NCBI GenBank assembly: GCA_025057795.1
Contig: JANXEP010000048.1
Coordinates: 1-21,889 of the forward strand
Direction: 5' to 3'
Length of the DNA stretch: 21,889 nt
Origin: Candidatus Bathyarchaeota archaeon
Lineage (GTDB): Archaea; Thermoproteota; Bathyarchaeia; Bathyarchaeales; UBA233
Under the pieces are notes generated by a model that saw nothing but the letters and a program-made list of their open reading frames with translations, ran no database searches and was not told where the DNA came from. Shown one piece after another: positions 6,613 through 14,134 of this stretch. Positions within the stretch are counted from its first letter, which is position 1. Every line of letters starts with the position of its first letter. The position numbers and the translations under genes are program-made.

Positions 6613-7419
6613 TCACCTTTTAGACAAAGTATATTCCCAAATATTCTCAAAGGATGTTTCAGGCAAGCTCTTTGGAACCCCGATGGGGATTATGTATAGA
6701 GGTTTTTCTTCGGGTCTGGCGCCAACCATCTCGGCTACAGGGTCGTCATAGAAGGCGCCAACAACCACAGTGCCATATCTGAGGGCTGTAGCCATAAGAT
6801 AAACGTTTTGTCCAGCGTGCCCGGCCTCCATGGGAACATATCTAATTCTGCCCCTTTCCCCATACACCCTTGTGGTTCTCTCAAAGACGGCGCATATGAC
6901 AATGCTTAATGGGGCCTTGCCAACCCAACTCTGGCCTAAAGCAGCATCCATAAGCCCCTTTCGATAATCACCCCTCTTAACCAATATCAAAGAGTGGCTG
7001 TGAGGCTCATACCTATAAACTCCCTCCCCGAGAAAACCCTCTAAAGACCTCACGCCCCTCTCGCCTATAACAACATAAATTTCGAGGGGGTATGTGGCGC
7101 CAGCACTGGGCGCCGCTCTTAAGCCTTGTTCGGGCTCAGTTATGCCATATGCAGCCCATAGTATCATGGCCAAATCGCTTAGGTTTGCCGGCTCATCGGC
7201 ATATTCCCTAATGCTTCTTCTCAGAAGTATTGCTTCCTCAACAGTTAATTCGCTGACTCTTCGCGGTAGCGGTAAGAAAACTCTATCCTCAAGCAATATT
7301 GGCGCGTCCGTAATCCTTTCGCTCTCTTTTGGGGCGGTAATATGCCACACGTATACCATGATAGACACTGCCAAAACAATTGAAAACACTAAGATAAGTC
7401 TCTCAAGCAATTTAGCCAA
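6613..7419 (-). CDS. Membrane-anchored nitroreductase-family (SagB/ThcOx-like) flavin oxidoreductase
   Basis: This is a 268-residue protein. A signal-anchor helix at about 8-26 is followed by a nitroreductase domain. The FMN-binding RRSIREY lies at about 67-73, APSAGATYPLEIYVV at about 103-117, EAGHAGQNVYLMA in the dimer/flavin region and VVGAFYDDPVAEMVGARPEE near the end. The arrangement resembles SagB-type dehydrogenases, which are FMN enzymes. No cyclodehydratase partner or peptide substrate gene is nearby, so peptide azole oxidation is not indicated. The N-terminal anchor is unusual and would tether the enzyme to the membrane, probably on the outer face. The start is TTG at 7419, with AGGAGG about 8 nt upstream. 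The ATG at 7424 is out of frame. It forms a two-gene operon with the small membrane protein downstream. Confidence 0.8.
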   Translation of the reverse strand: MAKLLERLILVFSIVLAVSIMVYVWHITAPKESERITDAPILLEDRVFLPLPRRVSELTVEEAILLRRSIREYADEPANLSDLAMILWAAYGITEPEQGLRAAPSAGATYPLEIYVVIGERGVRSLEGFLGEGVYRYEPHSHSLILVKRGDYRKGLMDAALGQSWVGKAPLSIVICAVFERTTRVYGERGRIRYVPMEAGHAGQNVYLMATALRYGTVVVGAFYDDPVAEMVGARPEEKPLYIIPIGVPKSLPETSFENIWEYTLSKR

Positions 7420-7583
7420 TACATAAACCTCCTCAAAATGCCGCCTTAAGCTATTCTTTCTCTCCCCGATAATTAAGCGTGTCGATTGGTTGAAAGTTAT
7501 GGCGGTACAATTGCCAAAACTTTAAACAGAGGGGTCGCTTTTCCGCAGAGGCTAGCGTGCTCGCTGCAGCAGTATAAGATAAC

Positions 7584-7600
7584 ATTGCGAATTGCGCAAT
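7584..7600. promoter_or_regulatory. Palindrome with half-site repeat, possible operator
   Basis: ATTGCGCAAT at 7591-7600 is a perfect 10-bp palindrome. It is preceded at 7584-7589 by a further ATTGCG half-site. It lies between two divergent operons (nitroreductase and hydrogenase membrane subunits), about 45 bp before the likely TATA box of the latter. That is a plausible place for a regulator to bind. The protein that might use it is unknown. Confidence 0.3.
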
Positions 7601-7636
7601 AAGTGTATGGCTAATTAGTTTTCAGTTTTCGTAAAA

Positions 7637-7648
7637 AATAATTATAAT
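7637..7648 (+). promoter_or_regulatory. AT-rich promoter of the hydrogenase membrane-arm operon
   Basis: AATAATTATAAT is centred near 7643 and predicts transcription from about 7669. That would exclude the GTG at 7668 as a start codon and leave a leader of about 20 nt before the ATG at 7689. Confidence 0.35.
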
Positions 7649-7688
7649 GGTTAAGTTCTGATAGAAGGTGAATGAGGAAGCTGTTGCG

Positions 7689-8147
7689 ATGTCGGAACCC
7701 GCCATCGTCAAAAAGCTGAAGAATTTACCTCCATCTCACGTCATTGAAGTTTCGGTTCCCCGTGGAGAACGCGTCTTTGCGCGGGTGAACAAGGAGCATC
7801 TTAAAAATGTGATTTCATTCTTGGTGGATGAAGGGTTCCGGCACTTAGCGGGTATTACTGCGCTTGAAACGGATGAGGGTTTTGAGCTTCTTTATCACCT
7901 GAGCATGGAGGGAACCTTGTTAACAGTGAAAGTTGATTTGCTTTCAAATGATGATGCGGCTCCTACAATAACCGACATTATTCAAGGAGCACTTCTCTAT
8001 GAACGGGAAGCCCATGACCTGTTTGGAATAAAGTTTGAAGGAAACCCCTATTTGAAGCCCCTCATCTTGCCTGACGATTGGCCAGTAGACGATTATCCTC
8101 TACGTAAAAGAGGCAGAAGAAAAGGAGAGGAAACACAATCAAACTGA
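7689..8147 (+). CDS. Group 4 [NiFe]-hydrogenase NuoC-like (30 kDa) subunit
   Basis: This is a soluble protein of about 152 residues matching the respiratory-chain 30-kDa/NuoC fold. It has the diagnostic YEREAHDLFGIKFEGNP followed by LILPDDWPVDDYPLRK, as in NuoC, MbhK and the N-terminal part of HyfG/HycE. The subunit sits in the peripheral arm beside the catalytic large subunit and has no cofactor of its own. Here it is a separate gene, and it opens the plus-strand membrane-subunit operon rather than sitting beside the large-subunit gene. A GTG at 7668 would add seven residues but has no spaced ribosome binding site. GAGGAAG lies 8 nt before the ATG at 7689, so I use that start. Confidence 0.85.
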   Translation: MSEPAIVKKLKNLPPSHVIEVSVPRGERVFARVNKEHLKNVISFLVDEGFRHLAGITALETDEGFELLYHLSMEGTLLTVKVDLLSNDDAAPTITDIIQGALLYEREAHDLFGIKFEGNPYLKPLILPDDWPVDDYPLRKRGRRKGEETQSN

Positions 8148-8174
8148 TTCATTAAAATGGTGGCTTGAAAATTT

Positions 8175-10160
8175 ATGGTTGAAAATTCTTTGCTTGCGCT
8201 TGCGGCTATTTTTACGCCGATAACCATAGTGCTTTTAGCCCACCTTACCGCTCGAATTCCAAAAATTGGAAATGGTTTGGCAAAAGCTTTGTGCGTTGTT
8301 ACCTCGTATGCTACCCTTCTAATGATACTTGCATTGGCTTCAATAGTGATGAAGAACGGGCCAGTTGCAAATTCTTTCCTAATAACCTCTCTGCCTATTG
8401 GGGAGCTTGCATTGACAGTTTATGTTGATGAGTTGGCGTTAATCCCCACAATTTTCTTTGCACTATTTGCCTCCGCTGCAATGACGTATTCTGTTAAATA
8501 TCTTAGCCCCGAAAATAGGTATAGACCAGTGCCGGACACTTTTAACAAAGGCTTTTCGTTCATGCTGCTGTTTCTAGGCTCACTAGTAGGATGTTGCTTC
8601 TCTAGTAACATGATAGTCTTTTTAATCTTCTGGGAGATGACAAGCATCTGCTCCTTCTTTCTTGTAGGCTTCTGGCATGAGGATCCAAAATGCAGAGCAG
8701 CCGCATTTAAAACCTTTGTTATGTTGCATATCGGCACGTTTTGCTTACTAGTCGGCGCTATAGCAATTTATCCAGTTGTCGGGACATGGGAAATCCACAG
8801 CTGGAGCCAAAGCCTCTACGGACATCCTGTATTACCCATCGTAGTGCTACTATTCTTTATCGGGATTCTGCCCAAAGCAGTTCAGTTCCCATTACACACG
8901 TGGCTTCCAGACGCCACTGTCACAGCAACTCCTATAACGGTCTATGTTCACGCTGGCTTTTTATTAGGCTTATATGCTCTCCCCAGATTTTTCGGTCAAG
9001 TATTCGCTTCCTACATTGGATCTACTCAAGTACTGCCTTCAGAACTATCCTTATTTTTCGGCAACATCAGCATATGGACATTTATAATATCTTTCACGGG
9101 TGCCCTAACATCAGTTATAGCGCCGTTTTTCGGACTGTTGGAAAATGAAAGCAAAAGGGTCGTAGCATACTGTCATGTTTCCGCGTTGGGTAGCACGGTT
9201 ATGACCCTTGGATTCGCTACACCCCTAGGGATTGCTGCTGGTTTAATGGGCATGGTTTTTCATGTTCTTTTCATCGCAGTAATCTTTCTCGCTTTAGGTG
9301 GGGTAATATTTCAGGTTGGAAAAACCTCGATGGATTTTATGGGGGGGTTGAGCAGTTATATGCCAATCACAACTTTCAACGGAACTCTGGGAGCCCTTTC
9401 CATGGCTGGTTTTCCCTTTCTCGGCTATTTCACTGCCATGTGGCTTGGAATTCACGCCGCATTGGAATTAAAAGCCCCAGCTTTTATCATCCTACTATTG
9501 TTAAGTTCGGTTCTAAAAACTGCTGCCATTTTGAGAATGACGAACGCTGTTTTCTTTGGCAAAACTATAGAATGCAAAAGGAAAATCACAGAGTCTCCCA
9601 TGTTAATGCTGTTTCCAATGTTACTCCTATCAATATGTCTTCTTGTTTTCGGGATATCTCCTCAACTGTTATTAAACAATCTTGTAATACCTGCAATAAA
9701 CCGTTTACAACCAAGTTCAGAGTTAGCGTTAATGCCCAGCGACATCTTTACAGAATCAGGCTTTTGGAATCCCTTCTGGACTACAATCATCCTCTTCTTG
9801 TATTTAGGCTTGATCGTCGCTGTAATTTATGTAACATCGAAAAGGAGTGCTGCTCGCATAGAGAGGGTCTACGTCAAAAAAGAGGAAGCCTTTAAACCTT
9901 TTCTCTGCGGAGAAGACGTGCATTTGCTGGACGGGGTTCGCGCTTACCACTTTTACCACACACTAACCCACGTTTTAAGAATCGACGCCATTTGCCGTGC
10001 TCTCGACATAGACCGCCTTTACAACGCGTTGACAGCAGGCTTCTTCAACCTTTGTAGAAAAATGCTTCGTTTAGACATTCAACAAGATTATTTCGCCGCT
10101 GTTCTAACTTTCCTGATGGGCTCGTTGGTCACCGTTTTAATTGCAGTTCTAGGAGGGTGA
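8175..10160 (+). CDS. Hydrogenase membrane subunit, NuoL/HyfB-type antiporter-like
   Basis: This is a 661-residue, very hydrophobic protein with about 14-16 membrane helices, of the complex I/Mrp antiporter family. Hallmarks of ion translocation are present: Glu154 in LIFWEMTS, Lys234 in ILPKAVQFPLHTWLPDA, and the ESKRVVAYCHVSALG segment of the second half-channel. Beyond about residue 550 a soluble loop contains FLCGEDVHLL. A long C-terminal helix and a last membrane segment follow, comparable to the lateral extension of NuoL/HyfB. Together with the HyfE- and HyfF-like products it should form the ion-pumping arm of the hydrogenase in the cytoplasmic membrane. It starts 27 nt after the NuoC-like gene, with GGTGG upstream. 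The subunit is intact and of normal length. Confidence 0.9.
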   Translation: MVENSLLALAAIFTPITIVLLAHLTARIPKIGNGLAKALCVVTSYATLLMILALASIVMKNGPVANSFLITSLPIGELALTVYVDELALIPTIFFALFASAAMTYSVKYLSPENRYRPVPDTFNKGFSFMLLFLGSLVGCCFSSNMIVFLIFWEMTSICSFFLVGFWHEDPKCRAAAFKTFVMLHIGTFCLLVGAIAIYPVVGTWEIHSWSQSLYGHPVLPIVVLLFFIGILPKAVQFPLHTWLPDATVTATPITVYVHAGFLLGLYALPRFFGQVFASYIGSTQVLPSELSLFFGNISIWTFIISFTGALTSVIAPFFGLLENESKRVVAYCHVSALGSTVMTLGFATPLGIAAGLMGMVFHVLFIAVIFLALGGVIFQVGKTSMDFMGGLSSYMPITTFNGTLGALSMAGFPFLGYFTAMWLGIHAALELKAPAFIILLLLSSVLKTAAILRMTNAVFFGKTIECKRKITESPMLMLFPMLLLSICLLVFGISPQLLLNNLVIPAINRLQPSSELALMPSDIFTESGFWNPFWTTIILFLYLGLIVAVIYVTSKRSAARIERVYVKKEEAFKPFLCGEDVHLLDGVRAYHFYHTLTHVLRIDAICRALDIDRLYNALTAGFFNLCRKMLRLDIQQDYFAAVLTFLMGSLVTVLIAVLGG

Positions 10161-10163
10161 CGG

Positions 10164-10808
10164 ATGGAACCAATTATTATTGCGGCTTTAATCATATCGG
10201 TATTCGCCACATTAAGCGGGGTATTCGCAAAAACTACACGGCAAAGCATCCATATTCTTGCTCTTCAAGCAGCTGTCATAGGGCTTGTGCAACTGATTTT
10301 CTGCCTAATTAATCTTATAATGGGCTTAGGATTTGAAGCGCTAGTTGATTTTTTTGCAACTTTTGCTGAATGGTTTTCCGCCGCCGTTATATCCCCCTTA
10401 ATTATTTACTGGGGCATGATGAAAACCGAAAACGTAAGCGATGAACCTATTGTCAACATTCAGAGAGGGGGCATAGCGGTTGTTTCAATAGTGGCCGCAA
10501 ACATACTTCTATGCGTTCTTTCTTCAGCTTTCTTTCCGGAGAAAATTAATGTTTTACCGTTCGTCGCCCTTATGTTTTCCCTTTCCATTTTCATCACTGC
10601 CACAAGAGCGGATCCCCTGAAAATTCTTGTTGGACTCAACATGGCTGAAAACGCGCTTTATCCCCTTTTTGCTGAAAGCCCGCTTTTCCTAATTCCCTTC
10701 ATACTTTTTCTCATGATTTTCGTAAACATAGTTGGCGTTTTTATAATCGTTGAGGCCTACCGCGACTATGGCGACATTTCAGTTAAAAAATGGAGGTGGA
10801 CTGAGTAG
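10164..10808 (+). CDS. Hydrogenase membrane subunit, HyfE-like (NuoK-related)
   Basis: This 214-residue protein has about six or seven membrane helices. Its length and position between the NuoL-type and NuoN/M-type genes match HyfE of formate hydrogenlyase-type complexes, whose N-terminal part corresponds to complex I NuoK. RADPLKILVGLNMAENALYPL is the conserved NuoK-like stretch containing the membrane glutamate (GLNMAENAL). It should link the antiporter-like subunits to the NuoH-like anchor. GGAGG stands 7 nt before the ATG, and only 3 nt separate it from the previous stop. Its stop overlaps the next start codon by one base (TAGTG), so translation of the three membrane subunits is probably coupled. 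Confidence 0.8.
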   Translation: MEPIIIAALIISVFATLSGVFAKTTRQSIHILALQAAVIGLVQLIFCLINLIMGLGFEALVDFFATFAEWFSAAVISPLIIYWGMMKTENVSDEPIVNIQRGGIAVVSIVAANILLCVLSSAFFPEKINVLPFVALMFSLSIFITATRADPLKILVGLNMAENALYPLFAESPLFLIPFILFLMIFVNIVGVFIIVEAYRDYGDISVKKWRWTE

Positions 10809-12280
10809 TGTATTCTCTTCTTCCTCTTCTATCCATAATGGTTCCCCTTTCCATCGGGATACTACACTTAATTCTTCATCCATTCTGGTTTTTAGAACAG
10901 TTCTTTAGAAAAACCCATAGAATATTGCTGCTATTTGGCACAGCCTTAACTTTAAACATTATTTTACCGATGGTTCCCTACGTGTTAGCTGGCGAGATTT
11001 TAGAGGTGCCCCACCTCGCCCTATACGTGGATTCAAGAAATATTGTTGGCTTATTAGGCGTCGCCTTAATCTTCTTTTTAGTGTCAATTTACAATGTTGA
11101 AGCTGAAAAGGGCGGCCGGCTGAAGCCGACCATGTACAACTTTTTCCTTATGCTTTTTCTCTGTTGCATGTTAGGGCTTCTGCTTTCCCACGACTTGTTC
11201 GGCATATTCCTTTTTGTAGAATTAACTATTGGCGTTTCAGTAATACTGGTTGCCCATAACCCGAGCAAACTCTCAACGGAGGCAGCCTTCAAATATCTAA
11301 TAATTACGGCGGTAAGCGCCCTATTTGTTCTGTTAGGCGTGCTACTAATATTCTTTCTGGCGGGCAGTACTGACTTGTTTGCGATAACAAGCAACCCAGA
11401 TATACAAGCACGGCTTGTTGAAAAACCACACTTGCTCATGCTTGCCGTCGCTTGCTTCATCATAGGCCTAGGAGCAGATATCGGAATTGTGCCCTTTCAC
11501 GGCTGGCTGCCAGACGTATTCCCAGGGTCGACCATAATCATAAACGGGTTTTTCTGTTCAGAACCTATAGCCCTAATTTTAGCCCTCTATAATTTGGTTG
11601 CTCCCTTCTACAAAATTTACCCCTCCATCACTATCATCACGCTTATGCTTGTATTAGGCTTGCTCTCCATGGTTTTCGGCTCTTTAGTGGCTTATTCTCA
11701 GAAGAACTTTTATCGAATGCTAGCCTACTGTAGCATAGACGAGTTTGGACACGTAGTCTTTGTTCTAGGATTGCTCAATTCACCAATGAGTTTTACGGTG
11801 GGACAATACTATCTGGTTAACAGTGCGCTAATGAAGGCTGGGATGATTTTAAGCCTAGGCTCCGTGTTCTTTAGAGTTGGAACAGCAAACATGGATAGGC
11901 TTGGTGGATTGCTGGGGAGAATGAATAAAACAGCGTTAAGCTATATAATATGTGCCTTCTCGTTAGCTGGAATCCCCCCTTTAAGCGGGTTTTATGCAAA
12001 ATGGCTTCTTTACAGCGTCACATATAACTTCCTATCCGAGTTGGGAGGCATAACGCTGGCAGTTGCAGCTGTGATATTTCTCATCTTTGTATCTTTGATA
12101 ACGTTTGTGTTTCTGCTACGCTCTTTCCGTCAAATCTTTATGGGACAAGCAACTCAAACTACTCAGGAAATTGGCGAAGTCCACTGGATCATGTGGCTTC
12201 CAACAGTGGTTCTTGCATTTACAGCCATTGTTTTGGGTTTACAACCGCAAATTCTTCTCAGTTTAATTGGCGCTGCTTAG
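10808..12280 (+). CDS. Hydrogenase membrane subunit, NuoM/NuoN/HyfF-type antiporter-like
   Basis: This is a 490-residue membrane protein with about 14 helices of the antiporter-like family. Glu139 in FLFVELTIG is the conserved half-channel glutamate. The helix-7 signature GADIGIVPFHGWLPD is present and Lys398 lies in SGFYAKWLL. However, the lysine normally found in the helix-7 signature (K in, for example, VKMPMVPLHGWLPD of NuoM) is Asp224 here. The next helix has Glu252 near where NuoM carries its second lysine. The ion-conducting chemistry of this subunit may therefore differ. It starts with GTG, with GGAGGTGG 8 nt upstream, overlapping the HyfE-like stop. Its TAG stop shares four bases (TTAG) with the stop of the convergent minus-strand operon. 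Confidence 0.87.
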   Translation: MYSLLPLLSIMVPLSIGILHLILHPFWFLEQFFRKTHRILLLFGTALTLNIILPMVPYVLAGEILEVPHLALYVDSRNIVGLLGVALIFFLVSIYNVEAEKGGRLKPTMYNFFLMLFLCCMLGLLLSHDLFGIFLFVELTIGVSVILVAHNPSKLSTEAAFKYLIITAVSALFVLLGVLLIFFLAGSTDLFAITSNPDIQARLVEKPHLLMLAVACFIIGLGADIGIVPFHGWLPDVFPGSTIIINGFFCSEPIALILALYNLVAPFYKIYPSITIITLMLVLGLLSMVFGSLVAYSQKNFYRMLAYCSIDEFGHVVFVLGLLNSPMSFTVGQYYLVNSALMKAGMILSLGSVFFRVGTANMDRLGGLLGRMNKTALSYIICAFSLAGIPPLSGFYAKWLLYSVTYNFLSELGGITLAVAAVIFLIFVSLITFVFLLRSFRQIFMGQATQTTQEIGEVHWIMWLPTVVLAFTAIVLGLQPQILLSLIGAA

Positions 12281-12780
12281 CCTTCTCTGGTTCTATGAAA
12301 AATCCATTCCTTTGAACCAACCGCTATTCCAAGGTCCATAGTCAAGCGTTCAAATAACTGTTGAATCGCGTAACCGCTTCCGCTAACCAATTTGACCATC
12401 TGATACTCCGTAGTGTAGATGGCGTATTGCTCCTCTGTCCCCACTCCAGATATTATGTCCTCCTTCTGGGCTGTTTCTCCAAAAATGTAAACTGTAATTT
12501 TGCTTTCTAAAAACGTTCCTTCATAAATTTTTAGGACAGAAATTTTCCTTTCATTTTCCTCTAAAACCACCGGGGCTCCGGATTCCTCTTTGAAGGCGAT
12601 TTTCCCCTTACATTCCGGCGGTATTAGCTGTTTTAGTTCCGAAATTTTCTGCTTTTTTTCCTCAACTTTACTAAACCCGTATTTTTCAACAAGAAAATCT
12701 TCTAGCGAGCGGTATTCAGAATGCCTAAAAACAACATTCCTTAGCAATAAAACAACAAGTTCGCGCGGTTGATTTGACAA
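12277..12780 (-). CDS. Uncharacterised protein ending the hydrogenase catalytic operon
   Basis: I do not recognise this 167-residue soluble protein. It has a helical, charged first half (YGFSKVEEKKQKISELKQL is a probable short coiled coil) and a beta-rich second half, with GETAQKEDIISGVGTEEQYA and EYQMVKLVSGSGYAIQQLF. It has one cysteine and no metal motif, signal or membrane segment. It starts at TTG 12780, 49 nt after the 2x[4Fe-4S] gene on the same strand, so it is the last gene of the small-subunit/large-subunit/NuoH/NuoI operon. Its position is where accessory or assembly proteins of hydrogenases often lie. A role as an assembly factor or an extra subunit is inference only. The open frame uses normal codons and looks genuine. 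Confidence 0.65.
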   Translation of the reverse strand: MSNQPRELVVLLLRNVVFRHSEYRSLEDFLVEKYGFSKVEEKKQKISELKQLIPPECKGKIAFKEESGAPVVLEENERKISVLKIYEGTFLESKITVYIFGETAQKEDIISGVGTEEQYAIYTTEYQMVKLVSGSGYAIQQLFERLTMDLGIAVGSKEWIFHRTREG

Positions 12781-12829
12781 GACTCCCCATCCAGCCTATT
12801 GAATGTATGGGTCTCAGTTCTAATAAGCC

Positions 12830-13168
12830 TTACTTGATAACCAACTCCTCCTTTTCATCAACAACCATTTCAAATTCAGAGCTGAGAGCAACAGCGTTTT
12901 TTGGACATATCTCTGCACATTGTCCACAAAACACGCATCGGGCAACGTCAAATTTCACCTTTTTCTCAGCTGTCGCTGTTATCACGCCGCTAGGGCAAGT
13001 TCTTATGCACAGGAGGCAACCGATGCAAGCGTCCTTATTATAGGTTATTTTGCCCCTAAACCGTTCGGGAACAAGCACGCCTTCCCCCGGTTTTGTTAAA
13101 TACTGAACGGTGACGGGTCTTTTGAAAAGTGATTGAAACGCATTGCGAAACATACGCCCTAGCTTCAA
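12830..13168 (-). CDS. Hydrogenase 2x[4Fe-4S] subunit (NuoI/HyfH/MbhN-like)
   Basis: This 112-residue electron-transfer subunit has two ferredoxin motifs: C48-X2-C51-X2-C54-X3-C58P and C78-X2-C81-X2-C84-X3-C88P. The N-terminal region with RFRGKITYN is as in NuoI-type proteins. Short C-terminal residues complete the polypeptide. It would carry electrons from a soluble ferredoxin or an input module to the small-subunit cluster. The start is TTG at 13168, with GGGGGAGG upstream at suitable spacing. An internal ATG at codon 6 is the alternative. It follows the NuoH-like gene by 12 nt, inside the catalytic operon. Confidence 0.88.
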   Translation of the reverse strand: MKLGRMFRNAFQSLFKRPVTVQYLTKPGEGVLVPERFRGKITYNKDACIGCLLCIRTCPSGVITATAEKKVKFDVARCVFCGQCAEICPKNAVALSSEFEMVVDEKEELVIK

Positions 13169-13180
13169 AGCGGCCTCCCC

Positions 13181-14134
13181 CTACAACCCAACGGCAGATA
13201 ATGTTACGGCGATTACTGATAAGGGTAGCGCCACAAGCCAATAAAACCTGAAGGCTTGCCCCACTTTCACCCGTGCAAAAACCGTTCGAGGAACAGTTAT
13301 GGTTAAAAACCAGAGAATTAGAGCGAGAAGCAGGCAAACGATAAAGGCGACCAATCCTAAAGAAGCCTCACCCTCAAACAACGCTGGCAGATAGAAAAAC
13401 GATGTAGTTGCAAGAAAAGTTAAAGAAAGGTTTGAGGATGCCTTCGCCAGTTTAAACAGCGCCAGATAGGGTCCGCCATACTCAACAAGTGGACCATAGA
13501 CAATTTCCGTTTTTGCCTCAGAGACATCAAAAGGCACAACGTCCGCTGCAGCTGATATACAGAGCAGAAAGGCAACTGCAGAAACGGCAACACTTGGAGA
13601 AGTCAAAACCAACATGGATCCAACAGTAACTTGGGCTAAAACAATATTGTAATGCGATGCGGAATTGATTTTCAAAAACAAGGATAAAAATGACAGAAGA
13701 AGCGGAATTTCATAGGCTAGGAGCATGGTCATCTTTCGAGAAAAACCAATAGCTCCATAAGGGTTGCCCGAGGAGGAACCGCCAATCATGACCAAAATAG
13801 AGGACATTGCCAATAAATAGAAAACAACAAGCAAGTCGCCGCCAAAACTCGTCCCCGACGCCAGACTGGCAAATAACATGGCTGAGCTCAAAAGTGAGGC
13901 GGCAGCTGCAAGGGTTGGCAAAATCTTGAAAATCGCATATGACGCCGTGGCTGGAACTATCCTCTCCTTGTTCAACAGCTTGATGAAATCGTAAAAGGGC
14001 TGTATTAACGGGGGACCTATCCTCCTCTGCATTCTAGCATGAAGCTTTCTGTCGATTCCTTCAAACAGCAGGCTTACTACGAAAACTGCAGGAAATGCCG
14101 ACAAAAAAGCGGTTAAAACGTCCATGGGTTTCAC
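13181..14134 (-). CDS. Hydrogenase membrane anchor, NuoH/HyfC/MbhM-like
   Basis: This is a 317-residue protein with about eight membrane helices. RRIGPPLIQPFYDFIKLLNK at about 37-56 is the NuoH signature loop that binds the peripheral arm. PFDVSEAKTEIVYGPLVEYG carries the conserved acidic residues of the proton path and the former quinone-cavity region. The subunit anchors the catalytic small and large subunits to the membrane and couples redox change to the antiporter arm. The ATG overlaps the large-subunit stop by four bases (ATGA), so the two are translationally coupled. Confidence 0.9.
   Translation of the reverse strand: MKPMDVLTAFLSAFPAVFVVSLLFEGIDRKLHARMQRRIGPPLIQPFYDFIKLLNKERIVPATASYAIFKILPTLAAAASLLSSAMLFASLASGTSFGGDLLVVFYLLAMSSILVMIGGSSSGNPYGAIGFSRKMTMLLAYEIPLLLSFLSLFLKINSASHYNIVLAQVTVGSMLVLTSPSVAVSAVAFLLCISAAADVVPFDVSEAKTEIVYGPLVEYGGPYLALFKLAKASSNLSLTFLATTSFFYLPALFEGEASLGLVAFIVCLLLALILWFLTITVPRTVFARVKVGQAFRFYWLVALPLSVIAVTLSAVGL

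Noticed and set aside
7689..12280. Reading the membrane-subunit operon as respiratory complex I or an Mrp antiporter
   Set aside because: The convergent operon encodes a large subunit with all four nickel-binding cysteines, and NuoE/F/G and Mrp-specific subunits are absent, so an energy-converting hydrogenase fits better.
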